A stretch of 64,000 bases of DNA from Gibbula magus (lineage: Eukaryota > Mollusca > Gastropoda > Trochida > Trochidae): NCBI GenBank assembly GCA_936450465.1, contig OW388300.1:38968358-39032357 (forward strand), given 5' to 3'. Below the pieces are notes generated by a model that was not told where the DNA came from, did no database searches, and worked only from the letters and a program-made list of their open reading frames with translations. Every line of letters starts with the position of its first letter. Position 1 is the first letter of the stretch. This document shows positions 12,982-25,100 of the stretch, piece by piece. The position numbers and the translations under genes were made by a program.

Positions 12982-13119
12982 TCACAATGTGACTGGCAGG
13001 AACTTCCATTTCTGTGATTCCACTTTTGTGCATGTGTTGAGTTTTATGTCTGACCCATTATCCCCATTTCCAATATCTAAGCACTTTCCAGATACAGCTT
13101 GTTTTATTTCTCCAGTGTC
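12982..13119 (-). CDS. GALNT-A exon 11 (residues 526-570, lectin gamma repeat and stop)
   Basis: Acceptor TTTTTTCCAG, 45 codons plus TGA at 12982-12984. Encodes [17 protein letters not shown] and ESQKWKF; both CLD and QKW are intact. It is separated from exon 10 by 7.8 kb, most of it the DIRS element. Confidence 0.93.
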   Translation of the reverse strand, partial: DTGEIKQAVSGKCLDIGNGDNGSDIKLNTCTKVESQKWKFLPVTL

Positions 13120-16100
13120 CTGGAAAAAATGAAAAATAAATAAATAGAGGATACTAACCACTCTTTCATGTAATAAAATTTTTTAAAATGAGTTAACGAT
13201 TTTATTAAAATCTAAATATTTTAGATATTTAAAAATACTTACCCCACTTCAGATATTGCATATTACCTAGTACTTCCGATGAGAGATTGGAAGAGTAGAA
13301 TCCTTGTCTTTACGAAGTAATAGTGTGAACGACACGTAGACAGGATGCTAAGATATAGCCGGAAGGCTATACCAATCTGTCACGTGATAACGTGACACAA
13401 TCACATTTCCTGAATACGGTCCGATAGGAGAACGTCTGTGGGGAGGAGGCGGTCCTCGCCGGGCGGGCTGAATCTTGGAAGTGGGGTAAGTATTTTTAAA
13501 TATCTAAAATATTTAGATTTTAATAAATTTTTAATACTTACCCCACTTCAGATATTGCATGTTGATCCGACAGTAAAGGATGGCGGGCAGGTCTCTTAGA
13601 GGACCCACCCACAAGAGGAGGCAAGACAATGACATCAACTCCTGAAAGGAGAATAGTGACGTTTAGTCAAAGCACTTATAGGAAACAACCTGACACAGCA
13701 TGGAAGAAACCTTAAGGCTAGCGTGATGGTAAACATAGTTACCTAGTGCAACCGTGGTCGGGTGAGCTGTTGAGCCACGACCAACGGTCCAAAGGATTGT
13801 AGTCCTTGCACATCCTCTACTGCCAAATCACGCAAATAGTGGCTAGCGAACACTGAAGTGGACCGCCAAAAACAACCCTCCATGATTTGAGGTACCGAGA
13901 TGTTCCTGTGCAACGCCATTGTTGAGGCCAGTGCACGGATCTCATGGGGGTTGTTAGCCGCCGGGTGAGGCAAACCCTCAGCGTCATACGCTGCCAAGAT
14001 GGTTTGACGCAACCACAGCGCAATGGTGTTCCTGCTAACTTCACCATTGGCTGCAGTTGAGAAGGGTATAAAAAGCCTCTTGCGAGACTTCCTCCTGGTC
14101 GTCGAGCGACGAATGTACTCTCTGAGTACCCTTACAGGACACAGAGAGAGCTCCTCTCTCTCTGAGTCATGTACAATAGATGATAAAGGAGGAATGGTAA
14201 ATTTCCTGTCTGGTTGCCCTGGAAGCTGGTTCTTCGCAACGAAGTTCCAGAGCAACCCTAAATGAACCGAGCCATGACGAGACGTCTCGAAGCGCACTCT
14301 CGTCACATCCAGCGCGTGAATCTCACTCACCCTAGCCGCAGTGGCTAGAGAGATGAGAAAAGCGGTCTTACGTGTGAGATCCTCAAAGGAGGCCTCACTC
14401 AGGGGTTCATAAGGGGAACCACGCAAATGACGAAGGACCAGATTGAGGTCCCAAGCTGGGGGACGAAACTTCTGTTTCTGGTCCTCTAATTTAAATGACT
14501 TCAACAAAGCTATGAGTTCCGGCGTTTTCGACAATTTTGTGTCAGTCTTAACTGCCAACACAGAATTAAGGGCCGACAAGTAGGTCGAAATAGTACCCCC
14601 TTTTAGGTGTCTCGTGTTCCGAAGGTACAGAAGGAACTCCGCCACAAATTGCGGAGAAGCACTCATGGGGTCCCTTGAGCGAGAGGTGCAGAACTTCTCA
14701 AAGGATAACCACTTGTCATCATAGAGTGACCTAGTGGAGACCCTATGAGCTTGAGAAATGGCACTTGCCACACGTGCCGAATACCCCTTTGATTTCAAGG
14801 CCTTCTGTAAATGACCCAAGCGGACAGATGAAACCGCTCTGGGTCCGGATGAGGCAGACGGCTGTTCGGATGTAGCAACAGCCGAGGCCACAGAGGTAGT
14901 GGAACTGGGTCGCTTGAGACGAGGCCGCGAAGTAGGGGGAACCAACTTCTCGCAGGCCAAAAGGGCGCTACCAAAAGCAGTCGCAGTGATCTCGTTGCTT
15001 TTATCTTTGCCACTGCCTTTGGGAGCAGTATGGGTGGAGGAAACGCGTAAGCGTCCAGCCCCTCCCAACTGAGAGACAATGCGTCCACCGCCCATGCCGC
15101 TGGATCGGGCAGGGGGGACACGTAAACTGGCAGGCGCGCGTTGTACTTCGTCGCGAATAGATCTATCAACGGCCGATGTAGACCTGTGCATAATAGGTCG
15201 AATGCTTCCGGGTGAAGCATCCACTCTGTCGGGGACGGCTTGTCTGGTCGCGATAGAGCGTCCGCTAAAACGTTCTGACACCCCGGAATATGTCGCGCCT
15301 TCACCTGAATGTGGTTTCGGTCTAACAGGTGGAACAACTGAAACGTCTGGTCCAGAAGTTTCCACGAGCCTGTTGTGCCCTGGTTCTTGATCAACCACAC
15401 CACCGTGGAGTTGTCTGACGCCACCAAGAGGCGGGAGTTCCGCAGCACCGACAACCAGTGAGTGACTGCCAGGATCACTGCTTGCAACTCCAAGTTGTTG
15501 CTGTGCCACTGGCTTTGTACGTCGGACCACAGCCCTGCTGCCGTCCTGTCCTCTAGATGGGCGCCCCACCCTTGGTGTGACGCGTCCACAAACAGTTGGA
15601 AGTCCGGCGGGAAGTCTGTCAAGGAGACTCCTGCGCAGACATTCGACTGGATCGTCCACCAGATCAGGTAGGGGTGGAGACCTATAGTTAGCGGGAACCT
15701 CACTTGCAGGTCGTCCCGCTGGATAAACGGGGTGATAAACCTCTGTAGGGGCCGAAGCATCAGGCGTCCCCTGGTGGTGAGATACTGGGCGGAAGAGAGG
15801 AGACCCAGAAGGGACTGCCACTCCCTGAGGGTCATGCTGTCGCACAAGCCTCTCTTCGCGAAAGACTGAATTCTGTCCCACCTGTCTGGCGGGACCTTCA
15901 CCAAGTCGAGGTCTGTGAGGAAAAACCCCCCGATAAACGTGAGACGTTGCGACGGGATCAGATGGGATTTCTCCTCGTTGACGATCCACCCGAGTCGGTG
16001 AAGTAGATCGAGAGCAAACTGTGACTGTCTGCGTAGAACGAGAGGAGCAGCGTGGCTCATCAGACAGTCGTCGATATATGGATCGAACTCGATCCCCCGG

Positions 16101-19100
16101 AGGTGTAGAAACCGCGCGATCGGTGTCGTAATCCGCGTAAAAAGCCACGGGGCCGTGGAAATTACAAATGGCAGGACTTTCCATTGGTAGTGAGTATCTC
16201 GAAATACGAACCTCAGGTACTTCCTGTGGGGCCTGTAGATCGGGACGTGTAGGTAGGCGTCCTGCAGGTCCAGACTGACCAGCCAGTCGTCGCGGGCTAG
16301 CTTGGAGCGCAGCTGGTCCAGGGACGTCATCCTGAAGTGTGGAGGCTCTGCCAGATACAGTTCATTGAACACCGCCAGGTTGTGTATCATCCGCATCTTC
16401 TCCGAGTTCTTCTTCGGGACGAGGAAGATGGGCGAGTAGAAACCTGGGGTGTTCTCTGGATGTGACACAGTCTCTATGGCACACTTGTCCAACAGAATGG
16501 TGATGTTGTTGGATAGCTGAAGTAGCTGAGTTGGCGAATACACGCGTGACCGGGGCAGGTTGGTCAGAGGCGGAGACCTGACTATTGGTAGCTTGTAGCC
16601 GGCCTGAAGAATGGTGGTGACAAAGGGGTCCTCTAGTATTGTCCAGTTGGGCCAGAAGACCCCCAGTCTCCCGCCTACTGGAGTATCCGTGACAGGCACG
16701 ACTGGAGGCGGGAGTTTCCAGTCGTGTGTTCCCAGACCTTCAACGCCTGGACTTGTAAGGTGTCTTCTTCTTCCCAGGGGTAGTAGGAGCTCGTCCCCGG
16801 GAAGCCTGAGCGTTGTTTTGAAACCGGCCACGCCCTGAGTCAAAGCCCCCACGCTTGTTGACGTGCTTGTTTTGGTAAGCACCCCGGACGGACTTCCTCT
16901 TCCCTGTGTAAACTCGAGCACCCTTCCTGTTGTTGGCTGGAAAGGTGTTCGCCACGAGCTTACAGGCTTGAAATGTAAAGTCCGCCTGAGCCTTGTCTGA
17001 CTGTTCCTTAAACACCTCCTTTATCTTGTCGCCGAACAAGGTCTCTGACGACACAGGAGCGCGCACAAGAGAGCGTTTGAACTCCTCTTCCCACTGACAC
17101 GGTTGGAGCAAACCCGTGCGCCGCACAACAGTGTTCATGGCAATAGCTGACCGCACGTGGCTTAAGACGTCCGCACAGGCGTTGGCTTGCCACTTAAAGA
17201 GAGTGGCCTGGTGTTCAACTCGTGATGGGTTCTCCTCCGTCAGATCCTGAGAGGCAGCCTCAAGGGAAGAGACTAACCCCGACAACGGGATGAGCGCCCG
17301 CTTAAGCTCGGTGTCCACATTCTTGAGCTTCTGGTCCTGGACCTTGTACATGGACTGCGATGCATCAGACAGGCGGCGTACGTGGTCATCCTGTACAGCC
17401 CCCGCCTGGTAGACCTTCATAGAATGAATCTTGTACTTGCCACTAGTGGCCTTGGCAAGATGAATAGATGGGTTGTTGTCCAACTTCGCAAAGTCCTCAT
17501 CTAAATTCTCCATAGCCTCCTTGATGGTGGGGTGTGGAGGTATGAGAAGCTCCGGTTCATCCCATATGGCGAACCTCCTGTCCGCCGATTGACTAGGGGA
17601 AGGGCACGTGACTAGTCTATCGGCTATCCACGTGAACATGTCGCCGTACTCAAGCCAAGTGTCAGTCTGGTCGTCCTCAGATACTTCCTCGGTATAATCC
17701 GGCACGAAGTCGTGCTCCTCTCGAAGCACGGGAGAGTGTGAGCGCTCCGAGCTCACATGCGAGGATGTAGGTGCCTTGGAACGCGGCGAGGAGCGCCGAG
17801 GCGAGCGCCGAGGCGAGCGCCGAGGAGAGCGTGAGCGCCGAGGAGAGTGTGAGCGCCGAGGTGAGCGCCGTGGTGAGCGCCGAGGTGAGCGCCTGGGTGA
17901 GCGCCGAGGAGATCTAGAGCGCCGAGGTGAACGAGAGCGCCGAGGTGAGCGCCTAGGTGAGCGAGAGCGCCGAGGAGAGCGCGAACGTGAGCGCCTGGAG
18001 GAGCGCCTAGGAGAGCGGGAGCGCCGACGATGGTCCTCCTTGTACACAAAGTCTCTATTCGCCTCTCCAAAGCGAGGCGTATCCCCAGCGCGCAAGTCCA
18101 AGCGCTGGTCGTACTGACGATGGTAGATGGGATCCATCGGAGTGTCTCGAAACTGGACCGTGGAAGAGCGCTCCACGCGCCGATGGTCATCCGAAGCCAC
18201 TCTAACCACCGATTCCATCAGTGGTCGCGTCGGAGGGAGTTGAGGTGGAGGAGGTAGCACAGTGACCTCCTGTGCAACTCGAGCCTCGAGCAACTTCTCA
18301 ACCTGTTTGTTGACCAAAGTCATAAGGAGGTTAGAGTCGATAGCAGGGGCTCCTGGATTGACCCCCTGCTCAACCTCCTCCAACGTAGGCCCATGCCTAA
18401 CCCTCACCTGAGAAGCAGATGAGGGTTCAGACGACACAGGCGTCCCCAACACAGGGACAGAGTCCGGAACCCCAGGGACAGCACCGTCCCGGGGGGAGGG
18501 AGAAGACTTATCCGCCATCCTCAGCTTCCTTTGAGAGAAGCGCTTCCTCCTTGCCACCACAAAAGCCTTGAACTTGGAGGGGGAAAGAGGACGACAGTAG
18601 ATACACTTATTGTCTAAGTTGCACTGAAACCCCACACAATCTGGGCACAAGGGGTGGGGATCCTTGGCAGACTTTGTTGATCTGCAAGATGAGCAGAATA
18701 CTCGCATTGAACTCGATTGACTGTAAAGAACAGAAACAGTCAACATAAATAAAGGAAAACAAAGACGCCGCAGTGCCCCTTTAAAAAAGGTAAACAAACT
18801 TCCAACAGAAGTAAGTAACCATTTAAAATGTAAACAAACATTTTAACAATTACTACAAAAATATAAGTAAGCAAGCAATTATGCAAGCCATAATATAGTA
18901 GCAATAGTAGTAGTATTAAATTTAAATTAAATTTAAATTTATTTAAATTTATTTAAATAATAAACATTCTGTTATATTATCACAGAAGATAAATATAAAC
19001 AAGAAAAATGCATAAGCATATTACAATATACACACACAAAATAACATAACGTTACCATACGAGTGTGAAATGAAGAAAGCATCACCAAAGCAAACAAACA

Positions 19101-22100
19101 ACAGCTGATAAACAAAACGGGTGACGCAAGGGCTAAAAATAGCTACACAGACAACACCCGAGACAGGGCGTGTCACTACCCCAAGCGAATCAAACAGCAA
19201 GAAAAAGTGCGTTTGAAAAAAGGGAAAAAACGAGCATTTTGCAGTTACAAACAAACCCAAAAGGGATTGCAAACATATAATAAACACCATTGAAACATAT
19301 CCCAAAGTAAAACGAATTTACTTAGTGAAAACATTACGGAAAACGTAACATGTGCTTCGGCGTAAGAATACGCACAAGTAGGAAAAATGGAAGAAACACG
19401 AAGAATGTTTACGTGGTCAAAAAGACCAAAAAACGTGAAATAGGGATAGAAAATGGAGTGAAACATGTGAAATAAGATGTGAGAGGGCCCCAAGAAGCTA
19501 TCAACGAAGCAACATGGGGCCGAAACCATGCCAAAATGCGGGAATGGGGTGAAAATTTCAAAGTGAGGAACGAAGAAATTCGTCGATATGGTAAGTGAAC
19601 CAATGCTTTATTCACACACTTCGTTGGTATAGTATAAAACACAATACATACCGTAGGTTGTAGAAAGAAATACACAAATATAAGCAAACTTAATTGAAAA
19701 AACCTGAAGACAAGAACACGTCTTGCCAACTCATCGATAGAAGGAAATGTGATTGTGTCACGTTATCACGTGACAGATTGGTATAGCCTTCCGGCTATAT
19801 CTTAGCATCCTGTCTACGTGTCGTTCACACTATTACTTCGTAAAGACAAGGATTCTACTCTTCCAATCTCTCATCGGAAGTACTAGGTAATATGCAATAT
19901 CTGAAGTGGGGTAAGTATTAAAAATTTGTATCTTTGGAGGGCGAGTAACATTAAAATTAAGGTGAGGTGAGTTGGGGTTTAACGCCGCTTTCAATATTAT
20001 TTCACTTATATCACGGCTGCTAGTATTATGGCAGGGAGAAAGCCCGCAACGTCAAGTGGCTATGCATTGCGGTGAAACCTGCGAGCAACGGCTGGAACTA
20101 GCGAACCATGGGTGGTACTGCACTGAAATTCAGTGTAGCATTGCACCCAAACCTGACTGCGTGTAGAACAGTTCTCTACTGCAGACAAAGTTGCCGTGCC
20201 CCTGGCGGGATTCGAACCCCGGACCTCTTGATCCGAAGCCGAACGCGCTAACCACTGCGCTATCCCGCTCCCCATTAAAATTAAATCAATTTCTCAATAA
20301 AAATTAAATACTGAAATTTTGTCAATTTTGTAAATTGAACATTAATAACACAATGACAACCAGTCACAACATGGTTGATTGTTGATAGATTTTTAAATAA
20401 TTCTGTGATCAAAGGAAACATGTTAATTTCTTGGGAACTTCCTCTGAACATCTGATGTCTAACACTAGTTCTCCCCCAGGGAAAAAAAACCTTTCAAAAT
20501 TTTCCACTAGACCACAGGACCAGTGAACGGGAACAACTTGTTATCCTGTCTGTAATTCACTGATCACTGATAAATGTTTACAAGACAGTTACATGGGAAA
20601 ATATCACTAGCCACAAGGACCAATGCAAACTAAACTCAGTGGTCCTGGTTATATTCTACTAGCCAGGAACCACACGACCAGGGGAAAATGTGCACACTTC
20701 CCATCCTTTGAATTGGGCATTCAAAATGATTTAATAGATTATTTAGCAATTAAAGGCTACACAAAAGTCTGCAGCATCTGCAGCATGTTCCAAAAGATAG
20801 CAAGTGTTTAGCACAAATTATTCCGCCGCTAAGTGTTACACAAGAGACTGCATCCTGGATGCACCTAAGGATGGTAATTGTACTGTGTTCCCGAGACCAC
20901 AGACTCACCTGATCATATGTCCACTTCATACCAGGCTTTTTCTTGAAGCAGAGGGTCATCCGCGCCACACTGCCGTCCGAACTCTCCGAGTCAAGACACA
21001 CCTCCTCTCTCCTCAACTCACCCGTATCAGCCAATGAGAACAGCTAAAAGAGTCAAGTCTTGTCATTGGATGAAGAAGGATTAAAGAGAAACATGGTAAT
21101 GAATATTCAGTTTGGCTCAGTGTTCGAAATAAGGGCCAGCTAATTCTGATTGGGCCATTGACCAAACTGGCTGCAAAGGCTATCCGGAAATATATGTCTA
21201 TTTCTTGCAGGGCCTGTCAAAGTTTAACAGGACAAAAACACCAGCGCCAGTGTCACATAAGAAAGTAATTTGTTCACAGGTTGAACGAAACCATTAGGAA
21301 TGTCAGAAGAATTTGAAGGTTAAAATTGTTCCAATGATCTTTGGCCTAAAATTGATTGTAAGCTCAACTATGACATTAGCTAAAATTGATAGTAGAGCTA
21401 AAAATCAGTAAGTGGAAGAAAAGCAAAATAAAGCAAACTTTCTCTCCTCATATTCAACAGTGTTTTTCATAGAATATATATTATCTTCCATTAAAGGGAC
21501 ACTCAATGTGTTATTTTTTTACTTATAAAAGCCTTTGTGCAAACATGCTCCAGAAGATCGGCAATATTGTTTTGACCTACCTCATTTGCACTGGCACCAT
21601 ATTGACATGCGTAAGTGCCGAGATTGTACTCCACTTTATCCTCCCGACCTAGCGTGTCAAAGCATTTGTTAGTCACCCCGTTAGCTATCTGCAATAGAGG
21701 TGAGGTGAGGTGAGTTGGGGTTTAACACCGCTTTTCAAGAGTATTTCACTTATATCACGGGTGCTCGTATTATGGCAGGGAGAAAGCCTGCAACACCATC
21801 TGGCGTGAAACCTGCAAGCATCGCTGGAACTAGCAAACAATGGGTGGTGCTACGCTGAAATTCAGTGTAGCATTGCACCCAAACCTTACTGTTTGTAGAA
21901 CAGTTCTCTACTGCAGACAAACTTGCCATGCCCCTGGCGGGATTCGAACCCCGGACCTCTTGATCCGAAGCCGAATGCGCTAACCCGCCCCTATCTGCAA
22001 TAGATAAATTGATCATTTTGCAACAGAAAGAACAAGATGTGCTTGATAAGCATTGTTAAAGTTTGCACAAGGTAAAAAAGTACCTTCTGTTGAAAATATT

Positions 22101-25100
22101 ATGATCTTTTATGTGAAAGGTCTCATCACTAGGAATGCACACTGACCAATGGACGGAGGAGAAACAAAACACCCCAAATCTCGACATCGGGGTGTAAAAA
22201 CAATCGAGTATCTGCTAAAAAACGGACATTGAAATAATAAACTTAACCAGCTGTCTTCGGGTTCCTTCATTTTAACCAGGGTCTGCTTTCACAGAGCAAC
22301 CTTTACTAAGGCCCCCCCTAAAAAAGAATTTGTTTCTGGTTTCCGCCCGCATCAGTTTCAAATCCACGCCTCAGGTCTTTATATTTAGGTCTTCAAAAGT
22401 AAGGGTCAGTTAACTGTAATTTTTTAGCTTCAGAAAACATTGGACATAGAAAATATCACTCGTTTCTATTGAGATGGAGTGTAGGGGTGAGGTTATTGAC
22501 TATTTGGAATAGTAACCACATATTTAAGAGGGTTTGTTTATATAAATAATTGTATAAATTTTGTTTGTTTAACTTTTCATTCCAAAAAAAAACAAAATGA
22601 CGTAAAAAAATTTAAAAATTGCGTCATCGCATCATTTTTGTCAGCCTGGTAAGACCAGAAATTTTTTTAAAAACTATTTTAGGCCTAAGGTTAACCTTAT
22701 CTCCCATTGTTTAGCATTGCACTTAGGTTACGTACCTTAGTGACTTACCATCACCATAGTGCTTTGTGAAAGGAGGCCCAGGTAAAAAAGATTCCTGTAA
22801 ATTGGACACACAGAAAAGTTTGGTCACATTTTATATTTTAATAGCTGGTCACGCTCAATGATACCTAGACTGTATATAAGGTTTTCGTATTTTATTTTTC
22901 ATGGAGCCATTCTTTAACATATATAAAAACATTTTCTGCATAAACATGAAATATTTACTTACCATCCCCCATCCCTGGACCTTTTCATCAAGAATAAATT
23001 TCTCAGGATACACATTATCCAAATACCACTTGAAACTTTTACACTTGAGATTTTCTCGCAGAGCCAATCTGGAACTAATATCTCCAAAATCTTTACCCTG
23101 CAACAAAAACGGAAAAAGACTATTTCAATTATGGAATTCAAGCTCCAGGAGTTGATACCACAACAAAGTCTTATTTGAAAGATAAAAATAGTTTGAGTAA
23201 AACCATTGTTTATTTTTTAATAATTTTTCATGATTTTCAATTCTATGGATACACAAGATCACTTTTCAGGACAACTTCTTAGCATTCCCCAGTTCTGTAC
23301 AGTAAGCCTCCCTTGGATTTAACGCCCTTTGACATCCCAGCAACATTGCAAACAAATTGTAACACACATTTCATACTACATTTCCTTCACTGCCCATGTC
23401 ATTATATTTGAACAACTCATTTTTCATTTTATTCAAAAACAATGAATATACATTTTTTTTTTAAATTTAAAATATTGTGTGGAACTTTGAGGATTATTCC
23501 ATATTACACAGTACATATTTTTTAAGGCACAACAAAAATATAAAGAATTTGTAAATACCTTTAAGTCATGTCTATGCATGTAGTAGAGGCGTTTGTAATC
23601 GTCCATCCACACCTCGGCAACTCGCATGGAGTTCAATCCGTGTGTATCCTTGTTACCTGTGAAATTGATACGTGAATGGTCCTATAAGGGATATAACATG
23701 TACTTAGTAACCTGAGTCGAGGAAATAAAACAAGCAGTATATGTTTTACATACTGCATTGAGTCCGTCATTACACAAAAGGGTGATTACCTGGTAACTGT
23801 CATTGTGGCTGAAACACTGGTGAGGTGATTGGGGGTTTCATCAATGCTTTCAAGATTATTTCACTTATATTACAGCTGCTAGTATTATTGCAGGGAGAAA
23901 GCCTGCAACATCATTGTGGCTATGCATTGCAGTGAAACGGACGAGCATCGGCTGGAACTAGCAAACCATGGGTGGTACTGCTCTGAAATTCAGTGAAGCA
24001 TTGCACCCAAACGTGATTGCATGAAGCACAGTTCTCTACAGCAGACAAAGTTGCCAAATCCCTGGTGAGATTCAAACCCCAGAATTCTCGATTTGAAACC
24101 GGATGTGCTAACGACTGCACTTTCCCGCCCCCAAAACTCTGGTGCATCCATACCATATCCTATATAGTGTGGGATAATGTTTCACAATTTGATTAAAGCC
24201 ACTGCCATAGCGTAATTGAATATTCTACAACAGCACGTTCCCGCCCCCTAAACTCTGGTACTTGCATGGTTTCGTCTGGTACAGCCATACTATATGTTTC
24301 AATCTGCTCAGATTTGATTAAAGCCACTGCCAAATTGTAACAGCACCTATGCCAGCAAGTACCTGGGAATGTGTAGGGGTGACTGGACCTGAAGATGTGT
24401 CCCACCCTGGAACACGGCACAAACTCCAACCGTCCTCCGCACATCCACGTCTGCAAAAAAAATCAAAATGTTAAAGAGGACTTGCACACCTTGTTCCCCT
24501 TGACCTCCTCAAATACAATTCCTGGGTGGCCCTACTTCAGGAACCACACCTTATTTACCCTTATTTGCATGTTGTGAAATACTATTATGTATGCAGTGAT
24601 CTTCGTGCCGGTCTTCCCCAAGTTGCCAATCCTCTTCCTGTAAATTGGATACTGAGAATGGTCAGAAACCAAATCAACAATTTATGATTCTCATTAGCTA
24701 AGAAGTTTGTACTCAAGATTTTAGCTTTCTAGGAATAACTGAACTGGAGAGGAAGATGAAAATGATTTTTAAGTTGTGGCCCCTACAGCCCCAATAAAGG
24801 GCCAGTCACCAAATCTACAATTTAAATGCCCGACTAATTAAAGGGAAAGTTCTATCACCGATCTATCGACAGCATCCGCTATATTGGATTCTTGGCATTA
24901 CTTGAAATGAAAACACGCTATATTTAACCAAATTTTACAATTTCTAAAAAATAAAACATATTCAATGATAGAAAATTCACATAGTAACAGATAACACATA
25001 ATAAAACTAATAAATAATATGCTGTTAGACTGTAGTGAAATTTTCCCCACTCACAGCGCTGATGAATGGCTTCAGTTCTCATCGTTTTTATTTTCAACAA

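Larger units (their letters stand above)
13201..19927 (-). mobile_element. Full-length DIRS-type (tyrosine recombinase) retrotransposon in GALNT-A intron 10
   Basis: Seen: 6.73 kb with inverted terminal repeats (13235-13410 and 19743-19918, 176 bp, identical by eye), short unique outer ends, an internal complementary region (13478-13560), and three long open frames on the minus strand in DIRS order: Gag, RT/RNase H, tyrosine recombinase. No integrase, LTR or target duplication is visible. This architecture defines DIRS elements, which integrate through a circular intermediate and a tyrosine recombinase. Open frames without stops and matching ITRs suggest a young insertion. It lies in the same orientation as the host gene. 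Confidence 0.93.

Noticed and set aside
17776..18117. Plus-strand ORF rich in E, R and G, and a second minus-strand ORF rich in LGAH
   Set aside because: Both are other-frame shadows of the RS-repeat part of the DIRS Gag.
19021..19729. Three overlapping minus-strand ORFs upstream of Gag
   Set aside because: Low-complexity F/L/C-rich frames in the DIRS leader without any domain; treated as non-coding.
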